NCBI GenBank assembly: GCA_947626285.1
Contig: CANQRR010000001.1
Coordinates: 62,001 to 126,000 of the forward strand
Origin: an uncultured Lachnospiraceae bacterium
GTDB lineage: Bacteria > Bacillota > Clostridia > Lachnospirales > Lachnospiraceae
DNA: 64,000 bases
Reading direction: 5' to 3'
Positions 27,688-36,321 of the stretch are shown piece by piece. The position numbers and the translations under genes are program-made. The notes beneath the pieces were generated by a model. The model ran no database searches. It saw only the letters and a list, made by a program, of their open reading frames with translations, and was not told the DNA's origin. Numbering within the stretch: position 1 is the first letter of the stretch; each line of letters begins with the position of its first letter.

Positions 27688-27730
27688 GGAGGATATCCCG
27701 GAGATTTTTTCGGGGTATCCTCATTTTATG
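27688..27730 (+). terminator. Terminator after the LRR/Ig gene
   Basis: AGGATATCCCGG pairs with TCGGGGTATCCT around an AT-rich loop and is followed by CATTTTAT. Confidence 0.75.
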
Positions 27731-27858
27731 TGATAGGAAAGTTCGCCATCCGGCAGATTCTTGCGCCGCAGGGAACACGGGGCCGCGGTCAAGGCGCAGA
27801 GGCACACTTTTGCGGTTGCCGCGTATAATACGGTGAAGAAAGTGCGGACAGAGGCAAT

Positions 27859-28698
27859 ATGGCAAAACTAATTCTTGACGCGGGGCACGGCGGAGCGGAT
27901 CCGGGCGCCGTGCACAACGGGAGACAGGAGAAGGACGATGTGCTGCGGCTTGCGCTGGCAGTGGGAGAACGGCTGGAGAAGAACGGCGTGGAGGTGGCGT
28001 ACACGCGAACGGAGGACGTGTACGACAGTCCATTTGAGAAGGCGCAGATCGCGAACCGAGGGGGAGGCGATTTTTTTGTTTCCTTTCACAGAAATTCCAG
28101 TCCGGAGCCAAACCAGTATTCCGGGGTGGAGACTCTGGTCTATGATCAGGAGGGACAGAAGATCGCGCTTGCGGAGACGATCAACAGCGCGCTGGAGCGG
28201 GTCGGCTTCCGCAATCTGGGCGTGCAGGAACGGCCGGGGCTTGTGGTGCTGCGCAAGACCGGCATGCCGGCGGTGCTCGTGGAGGCCGGATTTCTGAACA
28301 CGGACGCCGACAACGAACGCTTCGACCTGCAGTTTGACGATATCGCGCAGGCGATCGCGGATGGGATCCTGCGGTTTCTCGGGGTGGGAAGCGCGGACAG
28401 ACCGAGCGAAGACGCGGTGATTGTTTCGACCGGAAATGCAGCGATGAGTTCAGCCGGAGATACAGCGATGAGTTCGGTCGGGGATACGGCACTTGGATTG
28501 GTCAGTGATGCAGCGATCGGCCCGGCTGGAGATGCAGCTAGTCTGTTTGGCGGGGAGAGAGAAGAAGACGTGCAGGACGAAGACAGCGGCGAAAAATTAT
28601 ATCGTGTGCAGGTCGGGGCGTTCCGCAGACTCGACGATGCGGTGCGCCTGGAGAGGCAGCTGCGCGTCCAGGGATATGCTACTTTCATCACCACGTAA
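27859..28698 (+). CDS. N-acetylmuramoyl-L-alanine amidase without signal peptide, with short SPOR-like end
   Basis: A protein of 279 residues. Residues 1-175 form an Amidase_3 domain starting directly at LILDAGHGG, with His10, Glu24, the SFHRNS histidine and the final VEAGF glutamate as zinc and catalytic residues. Residues about 190-235 are a repetitive Ala/Ser/Gly/Asp linker (SSAGDTAM, SSVGDTAL, GPAGDAA). The last 35 residues resemble the first half of a SPOR domain (YRVQVGAF). An in-frame stop lies about ten codons upstream of ATG 27859, so there is no hidden signal peptide. It would cleave peptide from glycan in peptidoglycan; how it gets out is unclear. Confidence 0.85.
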   Translation: MAKLILDAGHGGADPGAVHNGRQEKDDVLRLALAVGERLEKNGVEVAYTRTEDVYDSPFEKAQIANRGGGDFFVSFHRNSSPEPNQYSGVETLVYDQEGQKIALAETINSALERVGFRNLGVQERPGLVVLRKTGMPAVLVEAGFLNTDADNERFDLQFDDIAQAIADGILRFLGVGSADRPSEDAVIVSTGNAAMSSAGDTAMSSVGDTALGLVSDAAIGPAGDAASLFGGEREEDVQDEDSGEKLYRVQVGAFRRLDDAVRLERQLRVQGYATFITT

Positions 28699-28790
28699 AA
28701 TATACTTTTGTTTTTCCGGCAAAAGTGATATACTTTACGCAAAGACAACGAGCCGTGCACAGCGCTCAATTATACGAAAAGAGAAAACGT

Positions 28791-29993
28791 ATGGACACAA
28801 ACAATCTGCCCCGGATCGCGGAGCCGCTTCTTGCATGGTTTTCGGAAAACGCCCGGGTGCTTCCGTGGCGGGAGCATCCGAGCCCTTACTTTGTGTGGGT
28901 GTCGGAGATCATGCTTCAGCAGACGCGGGTCGAGGCGGTCAAGCCTTACTTTGCGCGCTTTACGGAAGCCTTGCCGGATGTGGAGGCCCTGGCGGCCTGT
29001 CCGGAGGAGCGGCTTTTGAAGCTCTGGGAGGGGCTCGGCTATTACAACCGCGTACGAAACATGCAGAGGGCTGCGCAGCTCGTGGCGCGGGAATACGGCG
29101 GAGAGCTGCCGTATACTTATGAGGAGCTGCTGAAACTCCCGGGGATCGGGAGCTACACGGCGGGGGCGATCGCCTCGATCGCTCACGGACAGGCAGTTCC
29201 GGCGGTGGATGGGAACGTGCTCCGCGTGATTAGCCGTATCTGCGGCAGCGAGGAGGACATTTCGAAGCAGTCGGTCCGCATACAGATGGAACAAGAGCTG
29301 CACGCGGTGATGCCGCAGGATCGACCGGGCGCGTACAACCAGGCGCTGATGGAGCTTGGGGCGACGGTCTGCCTCCCGAACGGGACGCCGGACTGCGAGT
29401 CATGTCCGGTGCGGGAGTTCTGTTACGCGAAGCAGGCCGGCAGGCAGATGGAGCTTCCGGTCAAAGCCGCGAAGAAAGCGCGCCGCATCGAGGAGCGGAC
29501 GGTGCTTGTGATCCGGGACGACCGCTGTGCAGCCGTGCGGCGACGCCCGGAGAAAGGACTGCTCGCGGGTCTGTATGAGCTGCCGAACTGCGAAGGACAT
29601 CTGACGCAGGACGAGGCGCTCGCGGCGGTGAAGGGCTATGGGTTCCGGCCGATCCGCATTCTGCCGCTCGCCCCTGCGAAGCATATTTTCAGCCACATTG
29701 AATGGCGTATGATCGGTTACATGGTGCTCGTGGAGGAGCAGCCCGGATGGGCGCAGGCAGAGAGACCGCAGCAGGACGGAATGAAGGACGGAACGCAGAC
29801 TGAAATGCAGACCGGGACTGAGGATGGAGGAACGCTTCTGTTTGTAGAGACTGCGCGCACGCAGCGCGAATATCCGATTCCGGCGGCGTTCGCGGCGTAT
29901 GCGAAATATCTCAGCATACGTCTGGGACAGGAGAGATACAGCACAGATCAGGCCGGAGCTGAAGCGCCTTCTGCCGAGGCCGCAAAAGTGTGA
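28791..29993 (+). CDS. mutY: A/G-specific adenine glycosylase
   Basis: A protein of 400 residues that removes adenine mispaired with 8-oxoguanine. Visible are the catalytic region EIMLQQTRV, the helix-hairpin-helix LPGIGSYTAGA, the aspartate of VDGNVLRV and four cluster cysteines in CLPNGTPDCESCPVREFC. The C-terminal NUDIX-like domain ends with a polar low-complexity insert (about residues 325-350). ATG 28791 gives the family N-terminus; its ribosome binding site is weak, and a GTG at 28725 would add 22 residues. The last 17 codons coincide with a copy of a dispersed repeat. Confidence 0.93.
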   Translation: MDTNNLPRIAEPLLAWFSENARVLPWREHPSPYFVWVSEIMLQQTRVEAVKPYFARFTEALPDVEALAACPEERLLKLWEGLGYYNRVRNMQRAAQLVAREYGGELPYTYEELLKLPGIGSYTAGAIASIAHGQAVPAVDGNVLRVISRICGSEEDISKQSVRIQMEQELHAVMPQDRPGAYNQALMELGATVCLPNGTPDCESCPVREFCYAKQAGRQMELPVKAAKKARRIEERTVLVIRDDRCAAVRRRPEKGLLAGLYELPNCEGHLTQDEALAAVKGYGFRPIRILPLAPAKHIFSHIEWRMIGYMVLVEEQPGWAQAERPQQDGMKDGTQTEMQTGTEDGGTLLFVETARTQREYPIPAAFAAYAKYLSIRLGQERYSTDQAGAEAPSAEAAKV

Positions 29994-29998
29994 TTCAG
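29944..29998 (+). repeat. Copy C of the three-copy dispersed repeat, inside the end of mutY
   Basis: The bases from CAGATCAGGCCGGAGC to GTGTGATTCAGA resemble 10462-10512 (CAGACCAGGCCGAAGC to AGTGATTCAGG) and 53169-53230. The similarity covers about 50 bases with a few substitutions and small gaps. It supplies the last codons and the stop of mutY. Confidence 0.55.
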
Positions 29999-30024
29999 AA
30001 CACAAGGAGATTGAGGATTTGAAA

Positions 30025-31047
30025 ATGAAGATTTTGACGGTGGCGATTCCCTGCTACAATTCAGAAAGCTACATGGAGAAATGTATCCAGACCATTCTTC
30101 CGGTGGGGGAGGACGTGGAGATCCTGATCGTGGACGACGGTTCGACGAAGGACCGGACGCCCCAGATCGCGGATGAGTATGCGGCAAAGTATCCGTCCCA
30201 GATCCGTGTGATACACCAGGAGAACGGCGGGCATGGCGAGGCGGTCAACACCGGACTGCGGAACGCCACCGGATCGTACTACAAGGTCGTGGACAGCGAC
30301 GACTGGGTGAACACCAGGGGACTTGCGCAGATCGTGAAGCGGCTGAAGGAGCTGGAGGCGGAGGGCGGCGTGGACATGCTGCTCGCCAATTTCGTCTATG
30401 ACAAGGTCGGCGCGCTGCACAAGAAGCTGATGCGCTTCAAGAACGTGTTCCCGCGGAATGAAGTCTTTGACTGGGACGCGATGCGCTATATGCGGCTCAC
30501 GCAGTACATCCTGATGCACAACATCATCTACCGCACCGATCTGCTGCGGCAGTGCGGGCTGGAGCTTCCGAAGCACACGTTCTATGTGGATAATATTTTC
30601 GCGTTCCAGCCGCTCCCGTACGTGAAGCGCCTGTACTATATGGACATCAACCTCTATCACTATTTTATCGGAAGAGAGGACCAGTCGGTCAACGAATCCG
30701 TGATGATCGGCCGGATCGACCAGCAGATCCGCGTCAACAAGATCATGATCGACGAGATGGCGGCGCAGGATTTCACGGACAAGAGCGCGCGCCTGAAGCG
30801 GTATATGACGATCTACCTGAAAAACGTCACGACGGTGACGTCGATCATGCTGATCATCTCCGGCACGGACGAAGCGCTGGCGAAGAAGAAGGACGTCTGG
30901 GCATACTTAAAAGAGAAGGACCGCAGGCTGTACCGGACGATTCGCTGGGGACTGTTCGGTATTGTGATGAACCTGCCCGGAAAGATCGGCAGGAAGGGCT
31001 CTGTGCTCGCTTATAAGCTGGCGCAGAAGATCGTTGGTTTTAACTAA
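30025..31047 (+). CDS. Family 2 glycosyltransferase
   Basis: A protein of 340 residues with a GT-A fold: VAIPCYNSESYMEKCI at the start, the nucleotide-binding VDDGSTKD, ENGGHGEAVNTGL and the metal-binding VDSDDW. There is no membrane span except a weak hydrophobic stretch near the C-terminus, so it is probably a cytoplasmic or peripheral enzyme. It transfers a sugar from a nucleotide donor to an unknown acceptor such as a cell-wall glycan. ATG 30025 is preceded by GAGGA seven bases upstream; a TTG at 30018 is out of frame. Confidence 0.85.
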   Translation: MKILTVAIPCYNSESYMEKCIQTILPVGEDVEILIVDDGSTKDRTPQIADEYAAKYPSQIRVIHQENGGHGEAVNTGLRNATGSYYKVVDSDDWVNTRGLAQIVKRLKELEAEGGVDMLLANFVYDKVGALHKKLMRFKNVFPRNEVFDWDAMRYMRLTQYILMHNIIYRTDLLRQCGLELPKHTFYVDNIFAFQPLPYVKRLYYMDINLYHYFIGREDQSVNESVMIGRIDQQIRVNKIMIDEMAAQDFTDKSARLKRYMTIYLKNVTTVTSIMLIISGTDEALAKKKDVWAYLKEKDRRLYRTIRWGLFGIVMNLPGKIGRKGSVLAYKLAQKIVGFN

Positions 31048-31138
31048 GAAGCGATCGCGGCAGGACAGGGGGCTTTGAGGATTCACCTTCGTTCGCGCCG
31101 CGGAACGATCTGCGATTCTGAAAGATGGGAGAGAACCT

Positions 31139-32194
31139 GTGGACTTTCTGCGATTTCTTGAGGGTATCCGGACGCCTGCGCTGACGCAGTTCATGTCCGC
31201 GATCACATACTTTGGTTCGGAGCTTTTTTTCCTGGCGTTTGCGGTGATCGTGTTCTGGTGCGTCAGCAAACGGGGCGGCTATTATATTCTGCTGGTCGGT
31301 TTTCTGGGGACGGCCTGCAACCAGTTCATGAAGATCTGGTTTCGAATCCCACGGCCGTGGATGCTGGATCCGGAATTTCATGTGGTCGAGAGCGCGAGGG
31401 CGGGCGCCGGAGGCTATTCGTTCCCGTCCGGGCACACGCAGAGCATCGTTGGATCGATGGCCTGTGTGCTGTCGCTATGCACCGCCGGGAGCGGTGAATT
31501 GGCGGAGGGCGCACACAAGACGAGTGTGGACAGCAGCGATGAGCGGACGGAAGGTGCGCGCAAGCGGAGCGCGAGCGGCAGAGGAATGAATGACAGTTGC
31601 GGCCGGCTGCAGCGGAAACGAAGATGGATCCGCGTGATCGCGGTCGCACTGATGCTTCTTGTACCGTTTTCACGGATGTATCTGGGCTGCCACACGCCGC
31701 TGGATGTGGGCGTGGCGTTTGCACTGGCGTTGCTGCTGGCCGTATGCTTCCAGGGCGTGGCGCGGGACGACGAGCGGGGCAGGCGTATGCTGTGGGTACT
31801 TCTGGTAATTTCCCTGCTGGTCAGCGCGGCGTATCTTGCATTTGTGGCGTTCTATCGTTTTCCGGCGGATGTGGATGCGCAAAATCTCGCCGAGGCGACA
31901 AAGAACGCGTATCTTTTGTTCGGCTGTTTTCTGGGAATCATTTTGACGAAGATATTGGATGATCGCTATATTCATTTCGAGGTGGAGGCGGTCTGGTGGG
32001 CGCAGATCCTCAAGGTCGTGCTGGGGACGGCGTTGCTGCTGGCGATCCGCGCGGGATTAAAAGCTCCGCTGGGCGCGGTGCTGCCGGAGCAGATCTCGAC
32101 GGCAGTTCGCTATTTTCTGATGGTGGTGTTCGCGGGCGCGGTGTGGCCGCTGACGTTTCGCTGGTTTGCGCGGTTGGGGAAGGACGTCGAATGA
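31139..32194 (+). CDS. PAP2 family membrane phosphatase
   Basis: A protein of 351 residues with about eight membrane spans. The three phosphatase motifs are seen as KIWFRIPRPW, PSGHTQS and SRMYLGCHTPLDV. It probably dephosphorylates a lipid phosphate such as undecaprenyl pyrophosphate at the outer face. Between the second and third motifs is an unusual insert of about 45 charged residues (SSDERTEGARKRSASG region, about residues 118-162), which would sit in a loop. It starts with GTG 31139 behind GGGAGAG. Confidence 0.85.
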   Translation: MDFLRFLEGIRTPALTQFMSAITYFGSELFFLAFAVIVFWCVSKRGGYYILLVGFLGTACNQFMKIWFRIPRPWMLDPEFHVVESARAGAGGYSFPSGHTQSIVGSMACVLSLCTAGSGELAEGAHKTSVDSSDERTEGARKRSASGRGMNDSCGRLQRKRRWIRVIAVALMLLVPFSRMYLGCHTPLDVGVAFALALLLAVCFQGVARDDERGRRMLWVLLVISLLVSAAYLAFVAFYRFPADVDAQNLAEATKNAYLLFGCFLGIILTKILDDRYIHFEVEAVWWAQILKVVLGTALLLAIRAGLKAPLGAVLPEQISTAVRYFLMVVFAGAVWPLTFRWFARLGKDVE

Positions 32195-32203
32195 GCTGTT
32201 TAC

Positions 32204-32248
32204 GACGGCTCGCCGCTCTTTCGTGAGCGGCGGGTTGTTGTTTTTTTG
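32204..32248 (+). terminator. Terminator after the PAP2 gene
   Basis: GCTCGCCGCTC pairs with GTGAGCGGCGGGT around TTTC, followed by TGTTGTTTTTTT. The T tract overlaps the -35 region of the glnS promoter. Confidence 0.85.
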
Positions 32249-32266
32249 CAAAACCTGTGGTATGAT
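32238..32266 (+). promoter_or_regulatory. Probable promoter of glnS
   Basis: TTGTTT (32238-32243) and TATGAT (32261-32266) are 17 bases apart; the -35 lies in the terminator T tract. Confidence 0.55.
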
Positions 32267-32307
32267 GTGGTATCAATGGAAAAATGATATTGGGAGAGAG
32301 ATGGAAT

Positions 32308-34005
32308 ATGGAAAGAGAAGTCGAAAGAGAAGCGGAAAAGGAAGTCGTATCGAAGAATTTCATCGAGCAGATCATCGAGAAGGATCTGGCGGAGGGGCAC
32401 TGTAAGACCGTGTGCACGCGTTTTCCGCCGGAGCCCAACGGTTATCTGCACATCGGGCACGCGAAGTCGATCCTTTTGAACTATGGGCTGGCGAAGGAGT
32501 ACGGCGGAAAGTTCAATCTGCGCTTTGACGACACGAATCCGACGAAGGAGAAGACCGAGTTCGTGGACTCGATCAAGGCGGATGTGGAATGGCTGGGCGC
32601 AGACTGGGAGGACAGACTGTTCTTTGCCTCCGATTATTTCGACCAGATGTACGAAGCGGCGGTGAAGCTGATCAAGAAGGGCAAGGCTTTCGTCTGCGAT
32701 CTCTCCGCGGACGAGATCCGAGAATACCGCGGCACGCTGACAGAGCCGGGAAAGGAGAGTCCGTACCGGAACCGCAGCGTTGAGGAGAATCTGGAGCTCT
32801 TTGAGAATATGAAGAACGGCGTCTATGAGGACGGCAGCAAGGTGCTGCGCGCGAAGATCGACATGGCGTCGCCGAACATCAACATGCGCGATCCGGTCAT
32901 CTACCGCGTGGCGCACATGAGCCATCACAACACCGGGGACAAGTGGTGCATCTATCCGATGTACGATTTCGCGCATCCGATCGAGGACGCGATCGAGGGC
33001 GTCACACATTCCATCTGCACGCTGGAGTTTGAGGATCACCGACCGCTGTACGACTGGGTCGTGCGTGAGCTGGAGTATGAGATGCCGCCGAAACAGATCG
33101 AGTTCGCGAAGCTGTATCTGACGAACGTCGTGACGGGCAAGCGTTACATCAAAAAGCTGGTGGAGGACGGTATCGTGGACGGTTGGGACGATCCGCGGCT
33201 GGTCTCGATCGCCGCGCTGCGCCGCAGGGGTTTTACGCCGGAGTCGATCCAGAAGTTCGTGGAGCTCTGCGGTATCAGCAAGAGCAACAGCTCCGTGGAC
33301 TACGCGATGTTGGAGTATTGCATCCGTGAGGATCTGAAGCTGAAGCGCCCGCGTATGATGGCGGTGCTCGATCCGGTGAAGCTTGTCATCGACAACTACC
33401 CGGAGGATCAGATCGAATATCTCGATGTCGAGATAAACCTGGAGAACCCGGAACTCGGCATGCGCAAGGTGCCGTTCGGCCGGGAGCTCTACATCGACAG
33501 AGAGGATTTCATGGAGGATCCGCCGAAGAAATATTTCCGCCTGTTCCCGGGCAACGAGGTGCGGCTCATGGGCGCGTACTTTGTAAAGTGCGTCGGCTTT
33601 GAGAAGGATGCGGAAGGCAGAGTGACGGAGATCCACTGCACCTACGATCCGGAGACGAAGTGCGGCAGCGGCTTCACGGGACGCAAGGTTAAGGGCACGA
33701 TCCACTGGGTGGCGGCAAAGACTGCGATTCGCGCGGAGGTGCGCCTGTATGAGAACATCATCGACGAGGAGAAGGGCGTTTACAATGAGGACGGCTCCCT
33801 GAACCTCAATCCAAATTCGCTGACGGTACGCAAGGACTGCCTGCTCGAGCCGGCGCTCGCGGACGCGAAGGCCTACGACAGCTTCCAGTTCGTGCGGCAG
33901 GGTTTCTTCTGCGTGGACGCGAAAGATTCCAGTCCGGACGCGCTCGTGTTCAACCGTATCGTGTCGCTGAAGAGTTCGTTCAAGCTGCCGAAGACGGAGG
34001 GCTGA
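32308..34005 (+). CDS. glnS: Glutaminyl-tRNA synthetase with a divergent KMSKS loop
   Basis: A class I synthetase of 565 residues. [16 protein letters not shown] holds the HIGH motif; FRFDDTNP-like [10 protein letters not shown] and the C-terminal beta-barrel anticodon domain ([14 protein letters not shown]) identify GlnRS rather than GluRS. Where most GlnRS read VMSKR, this protein has [15 protein letters not shown]. The downstream match ([19 protein letters not shown]) is normal, so this is the same loop with changed residues, a form I believe occurs in other Lachnospiraceae. ATG 32308 is chosen for its distance to GGGAGAG; ATG 32284 would add eight residues. Confidence 0.95.
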   Translation: MEREVEREAEKEVVSKNFIEQIIEKDLAEGHCKTVCTRFPPEPNGYLHIGHAKSILLNYGLAKEYGGKFNLRFDDTNPTKEKTEFVDSIKADVEWLGADWEDRLFFASDYFDQMYEAAVKLIKKGKAFVCDLSADEIREYRGTLTEPGKESPYRNRSVEENLELFENMKNGVYEDGSKVLRAKIDMASPNINMRDPVIYRVAHMSHHNTGDKWCIYPMYDFAHPIEDAIEGVTHSICTLEFEDHRPLYDWVVRELEYEMPPKQIEFAKLYLTNVVTGKRYIKKLVEDGIVDGWDDPRLVSIAALRRRGFTPESIQKFVELCGISKSNSSVDYAMLEYCIREDLKLKRPRMMAVLDPVKLVIDNYPEDQIEYLDVEINLENPELGMRKVPFGRELYIDREDFMEDPPKKYFRLFPGNEVRLMGAYFVKCVGFEKDAEGRVTEIHCTYDPETKCGSGFTGRKVKGTIHWVAAKTAIRAEVRLYENIIDEEKGVYNEDGSLNLNPNSLTVRKDCLLEPALADAKAYDSFQFVRQGFFCVDAKDSSPDALVFNRIVSLKSSFKLPKTEG

Positions 34006-34078
34006 CGCCGACGCGACCGGTGACTCTGCGGTACGGCTGTGTTGCAGACGGGTTTATAAAGAGAGAAGAGGTGGGCGC

Positions 34079-34795
34079 TTGCAGTTCTATCAGTGTATCA
34101 CCGATTTCATATTTGTGGAGGATGAGCCGCGGCGCTCCGATATCATCTTCGTGCCGGGCGGCAATTATCCGGACACGGCGGAGCATGCCGCGAAGCTGTA
34201 TCATGCGGGATATGCGCCGTACATCATGCCTTCGGGGAAATATAGTATTCTGAACGGGAGATTTCTTGTGTCGGGGACGGTGGAGGAGTCCAGAAAGACA
34301 GAGGAAACCGGGAAGGCAGAGAAGCTTGAGAAAACAGAGAGTCGGCGGCGGGCGGAGAAAGAGCTAAGAGAAGAAGCGCGCATGGATGGGGAAATTTCCG
34401 ATTCGGACGTGCGAGACGGAACCTACGCGACCGAGTGCGATTATCTCTGCGATATCCTGCGGCGCTGCGGCATCCCGGATCAGGTGATTCTGCGGGAGGA
34501 GCGGGCGACTTACACCTACGAGAACGCGATTTTCTCCCGGAGGAGGATACAGGAGCTGGGGCTGCGGATCGACCGGGCGATCCTGTGCTGTCAGGCGTTT
34601 CACGCGCGGCGCTGCCTGATGTACTATCAGGAGCAGTTTCCGGACACGGAATTCCTGGTCTGCCCGGTCGTCACGAAGGACATCAGCAGGGAGAGCTGGC
34701 ATCGCAGCAGAGAGGGGATCGACACGGTGCTCGGAGAGCTGGAGCGCTGCGGTGGGCAGTTTCATGAGATCATGTATGAAAAGCTTTTGAGATAG
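34079..34795 (+). CDS. DUF218 / YdcF-like protein with a charged insert
   Basis: A protein of 238 residues. The DUF218 pattern is visible as SDIIFVPGGNYPDTAEHAAKLY at the start, then ATYTYENAIFSRR and DRAILCCQAFHARRCLMYY, the SAM-pocket-like core of the SanA/YdcF group. Between residues about 65 and 112 is a strongly charged Glu/Lys/Arg insert (KTEETGKAEKLEKTESRRR). No signal peptide or membrane span is seen. The start is a TTG behind AGAAGAGG. The function of the family is unclear, perhaps in the envelope or metabolite repair. Confidence 0.75.
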   Translation: MQFYQCITDFIFVEDEPRRSDIIFVPGGNYPDTAEHAAKLYHAGYAPYIMPSGKYSILNGRFLVSGTVEESRKTEETGKAEKLEKTESRRRAEKELREEARMDGEISDSDVRDGTYATECDYLCDILRRCGIPDQVILREERATYTYENAIFSRRRIQELGLRIDRAILCCQAFHARRCLMYYQEQFPDTEFLVCPVVTKDISRESWHRSREGIDTVLGELERCGGQFHEIMYEKLLR

Positions 34796-34851
34796 GGCAA
34801 GGCTGAGGGCTGGATGGATCAAGTGGGAAAAACAGGAGTGTGGGACAGAGC

Positions 34852-35643
34852 ATGATTAAGATGGTGGTGTCAGACATCGACGGGACGCTGCTCCCGGACG
34901 GGACGGATCGGATCAACCCGGAGATCTATGAGATCATACGGGAGCTGAAGAAAAAGGATATCATCTTCGCGGCGGCAAGCGGGCGCCAGTATGCAAGCAT
35001 GCGCTATGTGTTTGCCCCGGTCGCGGATGATATCATTTTTATTGCGGAGAACGGTTCGATCGTGATGTGCCGCGAGCGGACGATGTTCAGCAGTCTGATG
35101 GACGAGACGCTTGCGCGGGAGCTGGTGGAGTATCTTCGCGGCTGGGAGGGCGGGCATGTCATGCTCTCTACGCCGGAGGCAATTTGGGTGGAGACGGAGG
35201 ATCCGGATTATCTGTCCCTGCTGCGCGACAGCTATCACAACGACATCCGCGTCGTGGATGATCTGATGCCGTTTTGCAGCAGGACGAACAAGATCTCCCT
35301 ATATTACACCGGCGGCGGAATCGACGTGGCGGCCGCGCAGATCAGGGAGAAGTTCGGGGACCGATTGAATATTGCAGTGGCGGGGGATATCTGGGTTGAT
35401 TGTATGAACCGCTCCGTGGACAAGGGAAGCGCGCTTGCGAAGATCCAGGAGCTCATGCGGATCAGAGCGGAGGAGACAATGGCATTTGGGGACAACTGCA
35501 ACGACATCGGGATGATCGTGCGCGCCGGAGAAGGCTACGCCGTGGAGAACGCGCATCCGCAGCTGAAGGAAGCCGCGAAGCATGTGGCGCCGTCTTACAA
35601 GGAGGACGGCGTTCTACAGGTGATTCGCGAGCAGCTGCTTTGA
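34852..35643 (+). CDS. Cof-type HAD-IIB family hydrolase
   Basis: A protein of 263 residues with HAD motif 1 DIDGTLL, motif 2 AASGR, motif 3 lysine in DKGSALAKI and motif 4 FGDNCNDIGM, plus the Cof-type cap between motifs 2 and 3. It is a cytoplasmic sugar-phosphate or nucleotide phosphatase of undefined substrate. ATG 34852 is used; GTG 34840 is directly against the ribosome binding site and is less likely. Confidence 0.9.
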   Translation: MIKMVVSDIDGTLLPDGTDRINPEIYEIIRELKKKDIIFAAASGRQYASMRYVFAPVADDIIFIAENGSIVMCRERTMFSSLMDETLARELVEYLRGWEGGHVMLSTPEAIWVETEDPDYLSLLRDSYHNDIRVVDDLMPFCSRTNKISLYYTGGGIDVAAAQIREKFGDRLNIAVAGDIWVDCMNRSVDKGSALAKIQELMRIRAEETMAFGDNCNDIGMIVRAGEGYAVENAHPQLKEAAKHVAPSYKEDGVLQVIREQLL

Positions 35644-35673
35644 AGAAAAGCGTGAAGCTTTTTCAAAGTTCAA

Positions 35674-35712
35674 AGCGCACGGGACCATGTGAGGTCTTGT
35701 GCGTATTTTTTT
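35674..35712 (+). terminator. Terminator after the HAD hydrolase gene
   Basis: GCGCACGGGACC pairs with GGTCTTGTGCGT around ATGTGA, followed by nine T residues. Confidence 0.85.
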
Positions 35713-35723
35713 TATACAACAGA

Positions 35724-35752
35724 GCATACTAGAGGACAGCGGACAAAATATA
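35724..35752 (+). promoter_or_regulatory. Possible forespore-type promoter of spoVAC
   Basis: GCATA (35724-35728) and an AAATATA box (about 35746-35752) lie 17 bases apart, roughly as expected for sigma-G/F promoters. The match is weak. Confidence 0.3.
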
Positions 35753-35801
35753 TAGCGGGATTCTTGCCCGGTCCGACTTGATCGAAAAGGAAGATGCGCT
35801 C

Positions 35802-36269
35802 ATGGAAGATGCGGCAAAACAGGAAAAGCAGCAGGAGTATCAGGATTATGTGAAACATGTGACGCCGACGCACAATCTGTTTGTGAATATGTGCAGGGCT
35901 TTTTTGACAGGCGGGATGTTCTGTGTGATTGGTCAGTTCATTCTGAACTGGGGCGAACGGACGGGGTTTGACAAGGAGACATCGGGGAGCTGGTGTTCAT
36001 TGCTTCTCGTTCTGCTCAGCGTTTTGCTGACCGGATTCAACCTGTATCAGAAGCTTGCGAAGTTCGGCGGGGCGGGTACGCTCGTGCCGATCACGGGATT
36101 CGCGAATTCTGTGGCGGCGCCCGCGATCGAATTCAAGAAAGAGGGACAGGTCTTCGGTATCGGATGCAAGATCTTCACGATCGCCGGACCGGTCATCCTC
36201 TACGGTGTATTCACAAGCTGGGTGCTTGGACTCGGCTACTGGATCCTGAAACTGTGCGGCGCAATGTGA
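35802..36269 (+). CDS. spoVAC: Stage V sporulation protein AC
   Basis: A membrane protein of 155 residues, the usual SpoVAC length. The family patterns are THNLFVNMCRAFLTGG, FCVIGQFI and GTLVPITGFANSVAAPAIEFKK. SpoVAC is part of the inner-membrane channel that moves dipicolinic acid into the spore core and out at germination. It normally lies with spoVAD and spoVAE/B, but here it stands alone between a HAD gene and a convergent TraX gene. ATG 35802 follows AAGGAAG by eight bases. Confidence 0.93.
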   Translation: MEDAAKQEKQQEYQDYVKHVTPTHNLFVNMCRAFLTGGMFCVIGQFILNWGERTGFDKETSGSWCSLLLVLLSVLLTGFNLYQKLAKFGGAGTLVPITGFANSVAAPAIEFKKEGQVFGIGCKIFTIAGPVILYGVFTSWVLGLGYWILKLCGAM

Positions 36270-36321
36270 GCAGGGAACCGTCCAATATCGTTTATAAACT
36301 TTTTTCGGATAATGCATTTAA

